Shown piece by piece: positions 26,612-36,107 of a DNA stretch of 64,000 nt. The stretch is from Paenibacillus lemnae. GTDB lineage: Bacteria > Bacillota > Bacilli > Paenibacillales > Paenibacillaceae. Position numbers and translations under genes: made by a program. The notes beneath the pieces are model-generated. The model was given only the letters and a program-made list of their open reading frames with translations. It was not told the DNA's origin and did no database searches. The stretch is from NCBI RefSeq assembly GCF_012933385.1, contig NZ_JABBPN010000005.1, positions 62,001-126,000 of the forward strand. The letters are read 5' to 3'. Positions within the stretch are counted from its first letter, which is position 1, and every line of letters begins with the position of its first letter.

Positions 26612-27496
26612 ATGATAAGAAAGAAAAGACAGCCAGGGAGAATGTCAGACCTTCATGGAAAAACCGCATTGGTGACTGGGGCTTCCAGCGGCTTTGGCCG
26701 GCTGATCGCCGTTGAACTCGCGTTCCGGGGATATGAGGTCATTGCGGGCGTTCGCAGACCGGAGTCGCTTACCGATTTGAAGGCATGGGCCAAAGAAAGT
26801 GATGTGGATCAGCGGATTCACGGCGTAATGCTGGATGTTTGTGAACCGGGTCAGATGGAAGAAGTGATGGCGGGAATACAGCATCAATTCGGGCGGCTGG
26901 ATGTATTGGTGAATAATGCAGGTGAAGCCATTGGGGGATTCGTGGAAGAAGTAAAGATGGATGCATGGCGGCGGCAGTTTGAGGTGAATGTGTTCGGAAC
27001 GATTGCCATGACCCGGGCCGCCCTTCCTCTCATGAGAGAAGGCGAGGGAGGGACGATCATCCTGATGAGCAGTATCAGTGGTCTAATCGGCTTCCCGGGA
27101 TATGGGCCGTATGCCGCTTCCAAGTTTGCACTGGAGGGCCTGGGGGAAAGTCTTGCGATGGAATTGGAGCAGTTCGGAATCCGGGTGGTCCTGGTAGAGC
27201 CGGGTGCATACGCTACGCCGATCTGGGAGAAAGGTTTCCGTGATTCAGGGCCAGACGAAAAATCACCATATCAGGATATGATGAGAAGCGTCCTTGGTTT
27301 TTCCAGCCAGACCGCAGACAGCAGCCGGGATCCCCGGGAGGTCGCGGAACTGATTGGTTATATTGCAGAACATCCGGCACCAAAATTCCGGTATATGCTG
27401 CCGGCATCTACCCGCTGGACATTGGCAGCCAAGCGGCTGCTGCCCTTCCGGATGTTTCGGCGGCTGGTGCTGTCTGCCATTCACCGCAAGCGGTGA
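26612..27496 (+). CDS. Short-chain dehydrogenase/reductase
   Basis: 294-residue SDR: TGASSGFGR cofactor motif, NNAG, catalytic Ser in LMSSISG, YGPYAASKFALEG with Tyr-x-x-x-Lys, and VEPGAYATP after it. The C-terminal extension (STRWTLAAKRLLPFRMFRRL) is basic and amphipathic, as in SDRs acting on lipid or steroid-like substrates, but the substrate is unknown. The ATG at 26612 follows GGGGGGAGTGG. An upstream open frame would run through the terminator of the small ORF and is rejected. It ends two bases from the end of the convergent psd gene. Confidence 0.85.
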   Translation: MIRKKRQPGRMSDLHGKTALVTGASSGFGRLIAVELAFRGYEVIAGVRRPESLTDLKAWAKESDVDQRIHGVMLDVCEPGQMEEVMAGIQHQFGRLDVLVNNAGEAIGGFVEEVKMDAWRRQFEVNVFGTIAMTRAALPLMREGEGGTIILMSSISGLIGFPGYGPYAASKFALEGLGESLAMELEQFGIRVVLVEPGAYATPIWEKGFRDSGPDEKSPYQDMMRSVLGFSSQTADSSRDPREVAELIGYIAEHPAPKFRYMLPASTRWTLAAKRLLPFRMFRRLVLSAIHRKR

Positions 27497-27498
27497 GG

Positions 27499-28302
27499 CT
27501 ATTCGTTGTCTTTCGAATAAGGGTGCAGCAGACCTAACAGTTCGCCCATTTTGACCTGGTCACCGATCTTCAAATCCCCGCGGGGGGTATACGTTCCATT
27601 CTCGGTGAGCAGAACAACCGTGGAACCGAATTCAAAGTAAGCCAGTTCATCGCCATTTCGCCATTCGTTCACCGACTCATCGGCATACCGGATACTGCTA
27701 ACGTTCATGGCGCCCACTTTAACGACAGCCACTTCACCGAATTCATGTGTGATATAGGTGATGAGACGTTCGTTTCGGCTGAGGACGCCGCGGATATGCG
27801 TCATGGCAAAATCGTTAACCGGGTACACTTTTCCGCGAAGATATTCGCTTTCTGCTTTTTTTCCGGTAACCGGTGCGTGAATACGATGATAATCGGTGGG
27901 ACTCAGATAAAGCACATACATATATCCGTTCAAGTAGTTCTCCATGCGCGGTGATTGAGCCAGCAGCTCGGCGATCGTATAGTCCTGTCCTTTTACATTC
28001 AGGATTGTGCCTGCAGTTACAGCACCCATTCCTGTAATGACACCGTCTACCGGGCTGGTCATGGCATCTGCCGTCTCGTCGATGGCGCGCATACCCATCT
28101 TCAGCCGGCGTGAGAAAAACTCGTTCAGTGAGCGGTACTCGTGTATTTCTTTTTCAGCCTCATGGGCCGGAATTTGGTAAGCTTTAATAAATGTCGGGAT
28201 CAGATAACGGCTGGCCCTGCTGTGGGAAAAACTTCCCATCAGACGGGAAACCCATTTACGGGAAGACAGCTCTGTCATCAGTCTCAATAAATGTTTAGCC
28301 AT
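27499..28302 (-). CDS. psd: Phosphatidylserine decarboxylase proenzyme
   Basis: 267-residue membrane-associated enzyme that makes phosphatidylethanolamine. Self-cleavage site GST in FEFGSTVVLL near the C-terminus, where the serine becomes the pyruvoyl cofactor. Catalytic features YRSLNEFFSRRL, DGVITGMG (Asp of the triad) and LSPTDYHRIHAPVTG (His region). The ATG at 28302 is preferred over an upstream one because AAAGGAG lies 6 bases before it. No pssA is adjacent. No terminator is visible between it and the convergent SDR gene. Confidence 0.93.
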   Translation of the reverse strand: MAKHLLRLMTELSSRKWVSRLMGSFSHSRASRYLIPTFIKAYQIPAHEAEKEIHEYRSLNEFFSRRLKMGMRAIDETADAMTSPVDGVITGMGAVTAGTILNVKGQDYTIAELLAQSPRMENYLNGYMYVLYLSPTDYHRIHAPVTGKKAESEYLRGKVYPVNDFAMTHIRGVLSRNERLITYITHEFGEVAVVKVGAMNVSSIRYADESVNEWRNGDELAYFEFGSTVVLLTENGTYTPRGDLKIGDQVKMGELLGLLHPYSKDNE

Positions 28303-28419
28303 GAAATTCTCCTTTGAGATCATTCGCCTTGACAGGCACACCATACGCATTCGTACTCTGCACTATATTGACATAGAACAGGGGTTAAATCAATAAGCAG
28401 ACCTGCCTCAAAAAAAGAC

Positions 28420-28448
28420 TTGCAAATAAATGGGATTCTGTGTATTTT
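28420..28448 (+). promoter_or_regulatory. Promoter of the TPP-controlled ykoEDC transcript
   Basis: TTGCAA (28420-28425), a 17-base spacer and TATTTT (28443-28448), just ahead of the riboswitch. Confidence 0.6.
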
Positions 28449-28473
28449 TAAGTCAGCTTAAAACCGAATATGG

Positions 28474-28582
28474 ACTACGGGGGCTTGAGTGAATCAGGCT
28501 GAGATTGCAGATAAGATCCTGCTGCTGACCGTTAATCTGAACTGGGTAATGCCAGCGTAGAGAATATCCCATGCCCCTTGTA
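28474..28582 (+). ncRNA. TPP riboswitch (THI box)
   Basis: Contains the aptamer blocks in order: GGGGGC at the P1 5' side, AGGCTGAGATTG (the CTGAGA core), a middle stem, then TCTGAACTGGGTAATGCCAGC followed by GTAGAGAA and GCCCC closing P1. It sits 90 bases before ykoE and before an attenuator hairpin. Binding of thiamine pyrophosphate is expected to stop transcription. Confidence 0.93.
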
Positions 28583-28599
28583 TGTCTAGGGTCTATTTT

Positions 28600-28634
28600 T
28601 CCGTCTGCGCGCATGTCCCAGACGGTTTTTTGCC
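28600..28634 (+). terminator. Riboswitch-controlled attenuator
   Basis: CCGTCTG...CAGACGG followed by TTTTTT, between the TPP aptamer and ykoE. It is the likely off-state terminator. Confidence 0.8.
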
Positions 28635-28674
28635 GTTAATTTTAATTTATTGTTATGGAGAGGGGATTGCGGCA

Positions 28675-29304
28675 ATGCAAAGTAATGGAGGAAACCTTAA
28701 ACATGGGGGAGGGAAAAAAGGCCTGCGGCTCAGTGATATCCTGGTGACTGTCCTGATTTCTCTGGTGTTTGGTGTGGTGTATCATTTTTGGGGTTCGGTA
28801 TACAGTTTGTTCAAACCGCTGTTCCCGGAAGCGGACGAGCTGCTGTACGGCATGTGGTTTGCAGCGGCAACACTTGCGTTTCTGCTGATCCGTAAGCCGG
28901 GCGTAGCCGTCATTGCAGAACTGGCGGCCGCGCATGTCGAGGTGCTGTTTGGGAGCGGCTGGGGACTGAATCTGCTGCTGTATGGTCTGATTCAGGGTCT
29001 GGCGGCAGAGCTGGTGTTTGCGGCATTCCGCTATCGCCGGGCGGGGATCTGGGCTGCGTCACTTGCCGGAGCGGCAGCGGCGATCGGTTCCATGTCCGTA
29101 GATTTCTATTTAAGCTATACCGATGATTATGCACTGTGGATGTTTATCGCCAAGTACACGATGCGTGTCATCAGCGGTGCGCTGATCGCAGGAGCCGCCA
29201 TGGTGGCCTTGGGTAAGGCGCTGGATCGCACCGGCGTGACCTCTCTGCTCAGCCCGGCCTCTGCCAAGGATTATGCGGCACTGGACGATGTGCGTCATGG
29301 CTGA
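28675..29304 (+). CDS. ykoE: YkoE, thiamine/hydroxymethylpyrimidine ECF S-component
   Basis: 209-residue substrate-binding membrane subunit with five or six spans, rich in Gly/Ala (ISLVFGVVYHFWGSVYS..., ELAAAHVEVLFGSGWGLN, GLIQGLAAELVFAA). The TPP riboswitch and adjacent ykoD/ykoC homologues indicate uptake of thiamine or its pyrimidine precursor. The ATG at 28675 follows GAGAGGGG. Upstream in-frame codons would run through the attenuator. It overlaps ykoD by eight bases. Confidence 0.88.
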   Translation: MQSNGGNLKHGGGKKGLRLSDILVTVLISLVFGVVYHFWGSVYSLFKPLFPEADELLYGMWFAAATLAFLLIRKPGVAVIAELAAAHVEVLFGSGWGLNLLLYGLIQGLAAELVFAAFRYRRAGIWAASLAGAAAAIGSMSVDFYLSYTDDYALWMFIAKYTMRVISGALIAGAAMVALGKALDRTGVTSLLSPASAKDYAALDDVRHG

Positions 29305-30895
29305 TCTGCTTCTGCTTCAGGCGGATGATGCAGAAGAGCTGGCAGGAGCCGGGGAAGCGGATAGTGAAGCTGGGCAAAGCGGTCCGCGACCCTCTGTATC
29401 TGTGCAGGATTTGCGATTGAAGTTTCCAGGGGATACGCCGATGTTGTTCAGGGACTTGTCCTTTCAAGCGTCTGCGGGAGAGAAGGTGCTGCTGCTTGGA
29501 CCAAGCGGCTGCGGCAAATCGACATTGCTGCAGGTGCTCAGCGGCATGATCCCGAGGGTGATTGAGATTCCGATGAAATGCTCGGAACAGATCATTCCGG
29601 CTTCATGGGCCTATGTATTTCAGGATCCGGATACACAGTTCTGCATGCCTTTTGTAGATGAGGAGCTTGCCTTTGTACTGGAGAACCTGCAGGTTGCGAG
29701 GGATGACATGGCCGGACGGATGAAGGACGCTCTGGATGCCGTGGGTCTCCAGCTGCCGGAGCTGCATACCCCGATCTCCAGCCTGTCGCAAGGAATGAAG
29801 CAGAGACTGGCACTTGCATCAGCACTGCTGCTGGAGCCGGAGGTGCTGTTTCTGGATGAGCCTTCGGCACTGCTGGACCCTGAGGGGCGGAAGCAGATCT
29901 GGGAAGCGGTAAGATCGGTGTCGGCGGACCGGACGCTGGTTATCGTCGAACACCGGATTGAGGAGATTCTCCATGATGTGAACCGGGTTATATTGTTTGG
30001 ACCAGACGGCGAGATTGTGGGAGAGGGCCGGCCGGAGGAAGTGTTCATCAAGTACCGTAAGGAACTGCAGCAGTACGGGATTTGGCATCCGGGTGTGTGG
30101 GAGGATTACAGGGCTGCCGCTTCTGAGAGATCGGCTGTTTCACGGGGGTTCTCTTCGGTTTCGGAGGGGCCGGCCGTTGGTGTGAATCCAGGTGCCGGGG
30201 AATCACCGGTTCTGGCGCTGTCACAGTTTCAAGTGCTGCGGAAGCAGCGCCCCGTGGTCACAGTAGAGGAGGCCAGCCTGTATCCCGGTGATTTTACGGC
30301 GGTCATTGGTCATAATGGTGCAGGCAAAAGCTCGCTGTTGCTTGGACTTATGGGATTGCTTCCATGTACCGGAGATTATCGTCTTGGCGGAGAACCTGTC
30401 GTTTTCGGCAAGAAGCGGCGGGAACGAAAGATGAGGGAACATGCCTTGCGGCGGATCGGATTTGTGTTTCAGAATCCCGAGCTGCAGTTCGTTAGTGAGA
30501 CCGTGTTGGATGAGGTCCTGTATTCTCTGGTTGTGGATGGGCGGAGCCAGGAAGAAGCTATACAGGAGGCGCATGAATGTCTTGCTCATTTTGGTCTGAG
30601 CGGCATGGAAGGGCGGCATCCGTACCAGCTCTCGATGGGTCAGAAACGTAGGCTCAGTGTAGCTACTGCCATGGTGAGGAAGCCGGAAGTGCTTCTGCTG
30701 GATGAACCGACCTTCGGTCAGGATGCCCGGAATACGTTCGGTATTCTTGAGCTGTGTCAGGAGCTGGTTCAAGCCGGGACCGCCATACTCATGGTGACCC
30801 ATGAGATGGACATTGCGCAGCAGGTCGCTCGGGAGATTTGGGAGATCGGAGAAGGGCGTCTGCTGTCCAGGCGAAAACCGGAGGTGGACCGATGA
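29297..30895 (+). CDS. ykoD: YkoD, double ATPase of the thiamine-precursor ECF transporter
   Basis: 532 residues with two ABC ATPase cassettes. Cassette 1: Walker A GPSGCGKST (about 78), signature LSQGMKQRL, Walker B LFLDEPSALLD. Cassette 2: Walker A GHNGAGKSS (about 345), signature LSMGQKRRL, Walker B LLLDEPTFGQD. The Q-loops read VFQDPDTQF and VFQNPELQF. The ATG at 29297 overlaps the ykoE stop; an in-frame ATG at 29273 is possible. It overlaps ykoC by four bases. Confidence 0.9.
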   Translation: MADLLLLQADDAEELAGAGEADSEAGQSGPRPSVSVQDLRLKFPGDTPMLFRDLSFQASAGEKVLLLGPSGCGKSTLLQVLSGMIPRVIEIPMKCSEQIIPASWAYVFQDPDTQFCMPFVDEELAFVLENLQVARDDMAGRMKDALDAVGLQLPELHTPISSLSQGMKQRLALASALLLEPEVLFLDEPSALLDPEGRKQIWEAVRSVSADRTLVIVEHRIEEILHDVNRVILFGPDGEIVGEGRPEEVFIKYRKELQQYGIWHPGVWEDYRAAASERSAVSRGFSSVSEGPAVGVNPGAGESPVLALSQFQVLRKQRPVVTVEEASLYPGDFTAVIGHNGAGKSSLLLGLMGLLPCTGDYRLGGEPVVFGKKRRERKMREHALRRIGFVFQNPELQFVSETVLDEVLYSLVVDGRSQEEAIQEAHECLAHFGLSGMEGRHPYQLSMGQKRRLSVATAMVRKPEVLLLDEPTFGQDARNTFGILELCQELVQAGTAILMVTHEMDIAQQVAREIWEIGEGRLLSRRKPEVDR

Positions 30896-31698
30896 GCATC
30901 TGGGGAATGGACCGCCGAACCTGGCTTCACCGGGCAAATCCGGTGATCAAGCTGGCTGTACTGCTGCTGCTGTTCACCATGACCGTGCTCACCCACGATA
31001 TCGATTTTGTCATATATCAAGCGGTCATATTTACGATATGTCTGGTGCTGTTGTGCGGACTGAAAATGTGGAAGATCCTGCTGTTTGCCCTGCCTTTTCT
31101 CATTGCTTTTGTCTCCTCATCCTCTACTATGATGCTGTTCGGTCGAGGAGAGACCATCTGGTGGGAGTGGGGACTGCTCCGGGTATCGGAGGAAAGCTTC
31201 TATCGCGGGCTGCATCTGGGTTTCAAAGGGATTGCATTTGCAGCAGAAGGACTTCTGTTCGTGACTACCACCTCATCGGTGGACTTGTTCTACGGATTGA
31301 TGCAGAAGCTGAAGCTGGCTCCCAAATTTGCATACAGCTTTATGGCTTCGATCCGGTTGCTCCCTATGGTATGGGAGGAGTTCCTGATTCGGCGTCAGGC
31401 TCTTCAAGTCCGGGGGTGTCCTCCCCTGCGCGGGGTCCGCGGTATGATAAAGCGGGTTGGTATGTACGCCGTGCCGCTGCTTGCTCAAAGCATCCGCCGT
31501 GCCCACCGGGTGGCGGCAGCGATGGAAGCCGAGCAGTTTAACGGAGAGCATGGCAGGGGGCGGACGTATTATTACGAGTCCCGCTACTCCGTCTATGACC
31601 TGCTGATTGTTATATTGCTGACCCTCGCAGCAGCTGCAGCTTATATGTGTGCAAGCTGGTATCCATGGTTTGGAATTGGGGATGTACGATTTGATTGA
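30892..31698 (+). CDS. ykoC: YkoC, ECF transporter T-component (transmembrane coupling subunit)
   Basis: 268 residues with about five spans (LHRANPVIKLAVLLLLFTMTVL, ILLFALPFLIAFVSSSS and others) and the EcfT coupling motif in its cytoplasmic helices: RRQALQVRGCP, with the A-R-G-like signature, and RRAHRVAAAMEAEQFNG. It couples the YkoD ATPase to the YkoE S-component. The ATG at 30892 overlaps the ykoD stop (ATGA). It is the last gene of the riboswitch operon. Confidence 0.88.
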   Translation: MSIWGMDRRTWLHRANPVIKLAVLLLLFTMTVLTHDIDFVIYQAVIFTICLVLLCGLKMWKILLFALPFLIAFVSSSSTMMLFGRGETIWWEWGLLRVSEESFYRGLHLGFKGIAFAAEGLLFVTTTSSVDLFYGLMQKLKLAPKFAYSFMASIRLLPMVWEEFLIRRQALQVRGCPPLRGVRGMIKRVGMYAVPLLAQSIRRAHRVAAAMEAEQFNGEHGRGRTYYYESRYSVYDLLIVILLTLAAAAAYMCASWYPWFGIGDVRFD

Positions 31699-31751
31699 TT
31701 TTGGCAGCCGTCCGTGCTAGACTGTCTGTAAATACTTTCCTGCTGCCGTAT

Positions 31752-31796
31752 AAAGCGGAGCTTACCGAGCATTTCGGTGGGCTCCGCTTTTTTTGA
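31752..31796 (+). terminator. Terminator of ykoEDC
   Basis: AAAGCGGAGC...GGCTCCGCTTTTTTT with an inner CCGAgcatTTCGG-like loop, 54 bases after ykoC. Confidence 0.88.
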
Positions 31797-31961
31797 TGAT
31801 GGGAGTTCGACGGGGAGGCATCAGTGAGAACATTGCTGGCAGGATCTCAAGGGAGGGTTTCAATGACGAATTTTTAAGGAATATAATACCAAATTAGTCT
31901 GATTTATGATAACATAGTACCAATTTTGCAGGGTGTTTATTTGTGAGGAGGTCATGAGGTA

Positions 31962-32906
31962 ATGGGTGTGAGGAAGACATGGTGTGTAGCTTTCCTTTCG
32001 ATTGTGCTGGCGGGTGGACTGATGATGGCTGAAGGACAGGCAGTCGCTGCATCAAATACACAGGTAGAAGTGTTATTGGATGCGCGCAAATTAAGTTTTC
32101 CAGATGCCAAACCGTTTCAGGATCAACAAGGCAGTGTTATGGTCCCTATTCGTTTTGTTTCCGAGGCCTTAGGCGCTAAAATTTCATGGAGTAAAGCTCG
32201 AGGTGTGACCAAAGTCGATCTAAAAAAAGGGGATAACCTTGTGTCCATGATAGTCGGTCAAGATACAGCACTGATCAATGGCAAATCTAAAAGTTATGGC
32301 ACCAAGATCATAATCAAACAGAATCGTACATTTGTGCCGCTTCGTTTGGTAAGTGAGGGACTCGGAGAAAAAGTGCAGTGGGATAAAGTAGGGCGATGGG
32401 TCTGGATTGGGGAGAGGGGTTTTCGCAATACAGATGATAAGGAGTTTAAGCTGCAGTCTTTGAAGGACTTCAAGCAGTATACAAAAGCTGATAAATTTTT
32501 CACTAAATTTAATGGTGAAAGCTATGACGGTATTAAAATAATCAGCTTTAAAGATCTACCTATTAAGCTAGGGAATGGTGAGGTTATCTATGATATTAAA
32601 ATAGAGAAGAGCTTTAAGAAAGATTACATAGCTATCAGAAGTTCACAAAGAGGAACGCCTATTTTCTTTATGCTCAAAGATGATTTTGTAAAGTATCGAT
32701 ACGGGGTGGATAATGCCTTCATAAATCATAAAGATGGTACGGCAACTAACTTTTATCCCATAGTTAGCACATCTGATAAGTTTCAAAATGGTGTGTATGT
32801 TAAGGATTATGTCTGGACTGATTTTAATTTCCAACTTGTAGACTACATTGCATTCAGCACTGATAAACCAGAAAACTACATAGTGGCACTAAGTAACCCT
32901 TTTTAA
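31962..32906 (+). CDS. Secreted protein with copper-amine-oxidase N-terminal (stalk) repeats
   Basis: 314 residues. A Sec signal peptide (CVAFLSIVLAGGLMMAEGQAVAA, cleavage after AVAA). Two copper-amine-oxidase-N-like units, each with the VPIRFVSEALGA/VPLRLVSEGLGE core followed by a W-x-K motif (about residues 60-80 and 125-145). The last ~150 residues are of unknown fold. GAGGAGGTCATGAGG lies before the ATG. It is 14 bases from the next large secreted-protein gene. From about base 32440 the DNA becomes clearly more AT-rich than the first half. Confidence 0.8.
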   Translation: MGVRKTWCVAFLSIVLAGGLMMAEGQAVAASNTQVEVLLDARKLSFPDAKPFQDQQGSVMVPIRFVSEALGAKISWSKARGVTKVDLKKGDNLVSMIVGQDTALINGKSKSYGTKIIIKQNRTFVPLRLVSEGLGEKVQWDKVGRWVWIGERGFRNTDDKEFKLQSLKDFKQYTKADKFFTKFNGESYDGIKIISFKDLPIKLGNGEVIYDIKIEKSFKKDYIAIRSSQRGTPIFFMLKDDFVKYRYGVDNAFINHKDGTATNFYPIVSTSDKFQNGVYVKDYVWTDFNFQLVDYIAFSTDKPENYIVALSNPF

Positions 32907-32920
32907 ATAAGGAGCTATAC

Positions 32921-35408
32921 ATGTTGAAAAAGTTTGTGGGCTCATTTACGTACCTTTTTGTGATGGTTAATCTGTTATTAATTTTTCCTAAAGATATAGA
33001 GGCAATTGGAATTTCAAGATTTTATCAAGATCCATATAATGTAAATAAATTTTATTTTGTGGGAATGGTGTACTACGAAACATGGAGCAATTCTAGTGGC
33101 CATTGGATAAATACACCACCTGGAGGGGTTACCGATGTAGATGGATTTGACTATATGTTTGAGTTTAATTCAAGTCGAAAAATTAAGGAGGTGACCGTCA
33201 GTAGGTTTGACTACAATCATATCTATGGTGATGAAATATTCGAAACATCTAGATCATTTGAAATGTCACAAAATCCTAAGAACTACTATATGAGATCAAC
33301 ATCAGGCTCTTACTCCTTCACGACTAGAGTATGGACTGGCAAAGGAACTAATATTGCCAATGTTCCGGTTTACGTTACCTCTGGAAAGTTAGATGCGATA
33401 GTACCGGTAAATAGAAGAGAGGAAGAAGAGAAGAAAGGTCAAACCTTTTCTGATCTAGTTCAAGGCTGGCGATACTACTTCCCAACATTGTTCGAAATCG
33501 AACTCGAACCCGACGAAGGCAATGCCATCATCAAGCACTACACGACCAACGGGCGTTCACTAAATGGTGAAGCTGGATTTCAGGATCGTGAAGAAAAGCT
33601 GGAGATGGACAGCAATTATGCATTTACACACACACCCGGAAATTCTACATACACCTATAAAGGCCACAAAAAAAGCACGGTTTCCGCACCAAGCGGAGGA
33701 ACAATTACGCCGGGAGATCCCTACGCTTTCAAATATGACGGCAGTTTCCCTACATATTATCTCTTTTTCTACTATGAGGCGAATGATCCGGACATCCCAC
33801 CCCCAGAAAGTTCGTGCACCACACCTGCGCCTGGGCAGAAGCGGGAGGGGAGGTATATGGATCCTGTGGTCACCGGAGAAGTTAAGGCAGATGCCCGTGG
33901 AAATGAGTCCTTTGACGTTCTCCAGGGCATTCCGACCTCAGAGACCCTCTATGGTAACGTACTAGCCAGAGAGTACTTGTATCAAAATACCTTTGTGAAC
34001 ATGACAGGAACATGCACGTTTGAGATCGAGGTGGAAAAAACGTGGACCTTGACCTGGGATCCTAAAAAGACGGTAAAAGGTCCGGACGGAAAAGATCGTG
34101 AAGAGTCCGACCCGCAAACCGATGAGGAAACCGTCACCGAACGGTATACGATTGAACGTCCTTATTCCTATTGGGTGATAGAGCAGCTTGAGATTTACAA
34201 AATTGATGAAGCGCAATTGATCAATTACGCGCTGCCGGGCGGGCAAATAACATTGCAGCCTGAAAATTATATTTCTCCATCCTACTCCACATCGCCCAGC
34301 GGGAAATATACAGCGCCGAATCCGCCAACCCTGGTTACAGCTCCTTCAGGATCCAGGTCAGGAGGGAAAGAAAGGCCAGCGCCGCCTATAGAAAATCTTC
34401 AATCCTTCGCTGAAGAGGCCGTGGATCCGGTCAAAGTAACCAATGATGGACTCGCATTCAAAGGGACAACAATCATGAATAACGTCCCGGCAGATGCATC
34501 TGCACCTGTACCTGGATACATACCGGAGCCGCCTCGTATTGGAAATAATGTTCTGTACAGGCCAAATCAGATGATTAGCAGTGACAAGGTTAACCGGGCG
34601 AATACCACCAGCGCGGGCAGTATCTTCTATGGACTATTGCCAGGGAACATCAACGGTGGTGAAGACAAAACATTTCCGATCTACGGGATCAACACCGTGA
34701 CAGTACATACCCCGGTAGTCAATTATGCATCTGTGACCGATGACCAGGCACATAACCAGAAAACCTACCCAAATCCGAACCGGGCTGCGTTTATTTTGGA
34801 TCGGCCGTTTACGATACGTATGTCCAACTCAGGAGCACATCGGAGTATTCCGGGTTATGGAAACAGGGACTACGCCAAGTACGTGCGCACGAAGCAGGTT
34901 TATTTTCCATTTGATGTGTACAACCGGGACCGGACGGTCTTTTACCCGAAAAACCAATGGATTACCGTCCCCGTGCCGCAGACAGAAATGGACTTCTTCC
35001 TGCCAGTCTGGGTGGATGAAGGCGATTATTTCGTGTATTTTCGGACCATTGCGGAAAATGCCCCAACAGATTACACGACTCAGCCCCAAGCGAATCTGGA
35101 TCTGGTCCACCATGTCGCTACCGATATCGAGCCGGTGGAGGTGATTGGCCGGGTGTATGATTTCAGAATTACCGACATTGCCGACTATCACTGGGAGTCT
35201 GTATTTCGAACCTCGCCAGGGAGTGCTAACTCAAAAGGAACGTCTTACTGGACGGGACTAAGAGACATCGACGCAGGGCCGAGAGGAAATGTCCTTCCTT
35301 ACACCCTGCCTATTGCACCCGGCAAACACCCAAATCCAGGCTTCAAAAATGTCGCGGTCAAAACCGGATACCATTTCAAATTTGATCTAAAAACCAAAGG
35401 AAATATGT
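32921..35408 (+). CDS. Large secreted protein of unknown family, 5' exon (interrupted by group II intron)
   Basis: First 829 codons plus one base of a large gene. A signal peptide (LLIFPKDIEA end, cleavage near IEA) is followed by a beta-rich, Tyr/Thr/Pro-rich sequence with a low-complexity proline/serine middle (PPSLVTAPSGSRSGG-like, about residues 455-500). No catalytic motif was recognised. Without splicing, translation would run into the intron and stop at 35437 after ten aberrant residues. With splicing at 35408/38002 it continues to 38759 as one 1081-residue protein. The first ~180 codons are AT-rich and the rest is not. It may belong to a family of large paenibacillus surface proteins; I cannot name it with certainty. 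Confidence 0.75.
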
Positions 35409-36107
35409 GTGCGACTTGTTTTGCTATAACTGGTTAATACCAGGAAAAGCAAGGACTTCATGTAATGAAGTCTAACTTTCTATCCGAGGACAGGAATGAT
35501 GAATCCAAGTTTTCTGAAACTGTCCCGTTGAGACTCCTACATGCTTTCTGTTCGGCAGGAACAAAAGGTATGAAGCTAGGTGAAGTCGGCAGAAGGAAGG
35601 CTGAAGCCGCCTGCAAAGGAAGGTATGCTAACTGATATGCCGGATGGCTGAAAAATTGTCTATGGTGAGAATGTTCAATCGGGAACTGACTAAACTCCGA
35701 ATTTTACGAATCTAGATGCCTAACTCATGGAAACATGTTTACCAACAGATGTTGGGGCAAGTGGCGTTGAGTACAATTACATGTTAGGAAATACGCTATA
35801 CCGAACAATGGCGGTATCAAGCTTGCAGGTTCAAAGGAGTCACCTAAGGATAATATGTATAGCTAGGATAGAAGGAACAAGGAAAACAAGGAACGTCGCA
35901 ATGAGGACTGCCATCCAAGACGGTTGCTATAAGGTATCCACCGAAATGCATTCATCCTTGTGAGAGTAAGGGAGCGACTGATGAAACTTCCGTAATCGAA
36001 GTGGAGGAATAGCCCTGAGTCTTTATAATAGTTTATCTATTTTCCAAAAGTGAACTGTATCGGTCCGGTACGAATGTGGGGACAATCTCTGACAGGGGGT
36101 TGCCACA

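Noticed and set aside
35727..35963. Short open frame within the intron's non-coding domain
   Set aside because: It lies in structured intron RNA, with no ribosome site; the only convincing intron protein is the RT.
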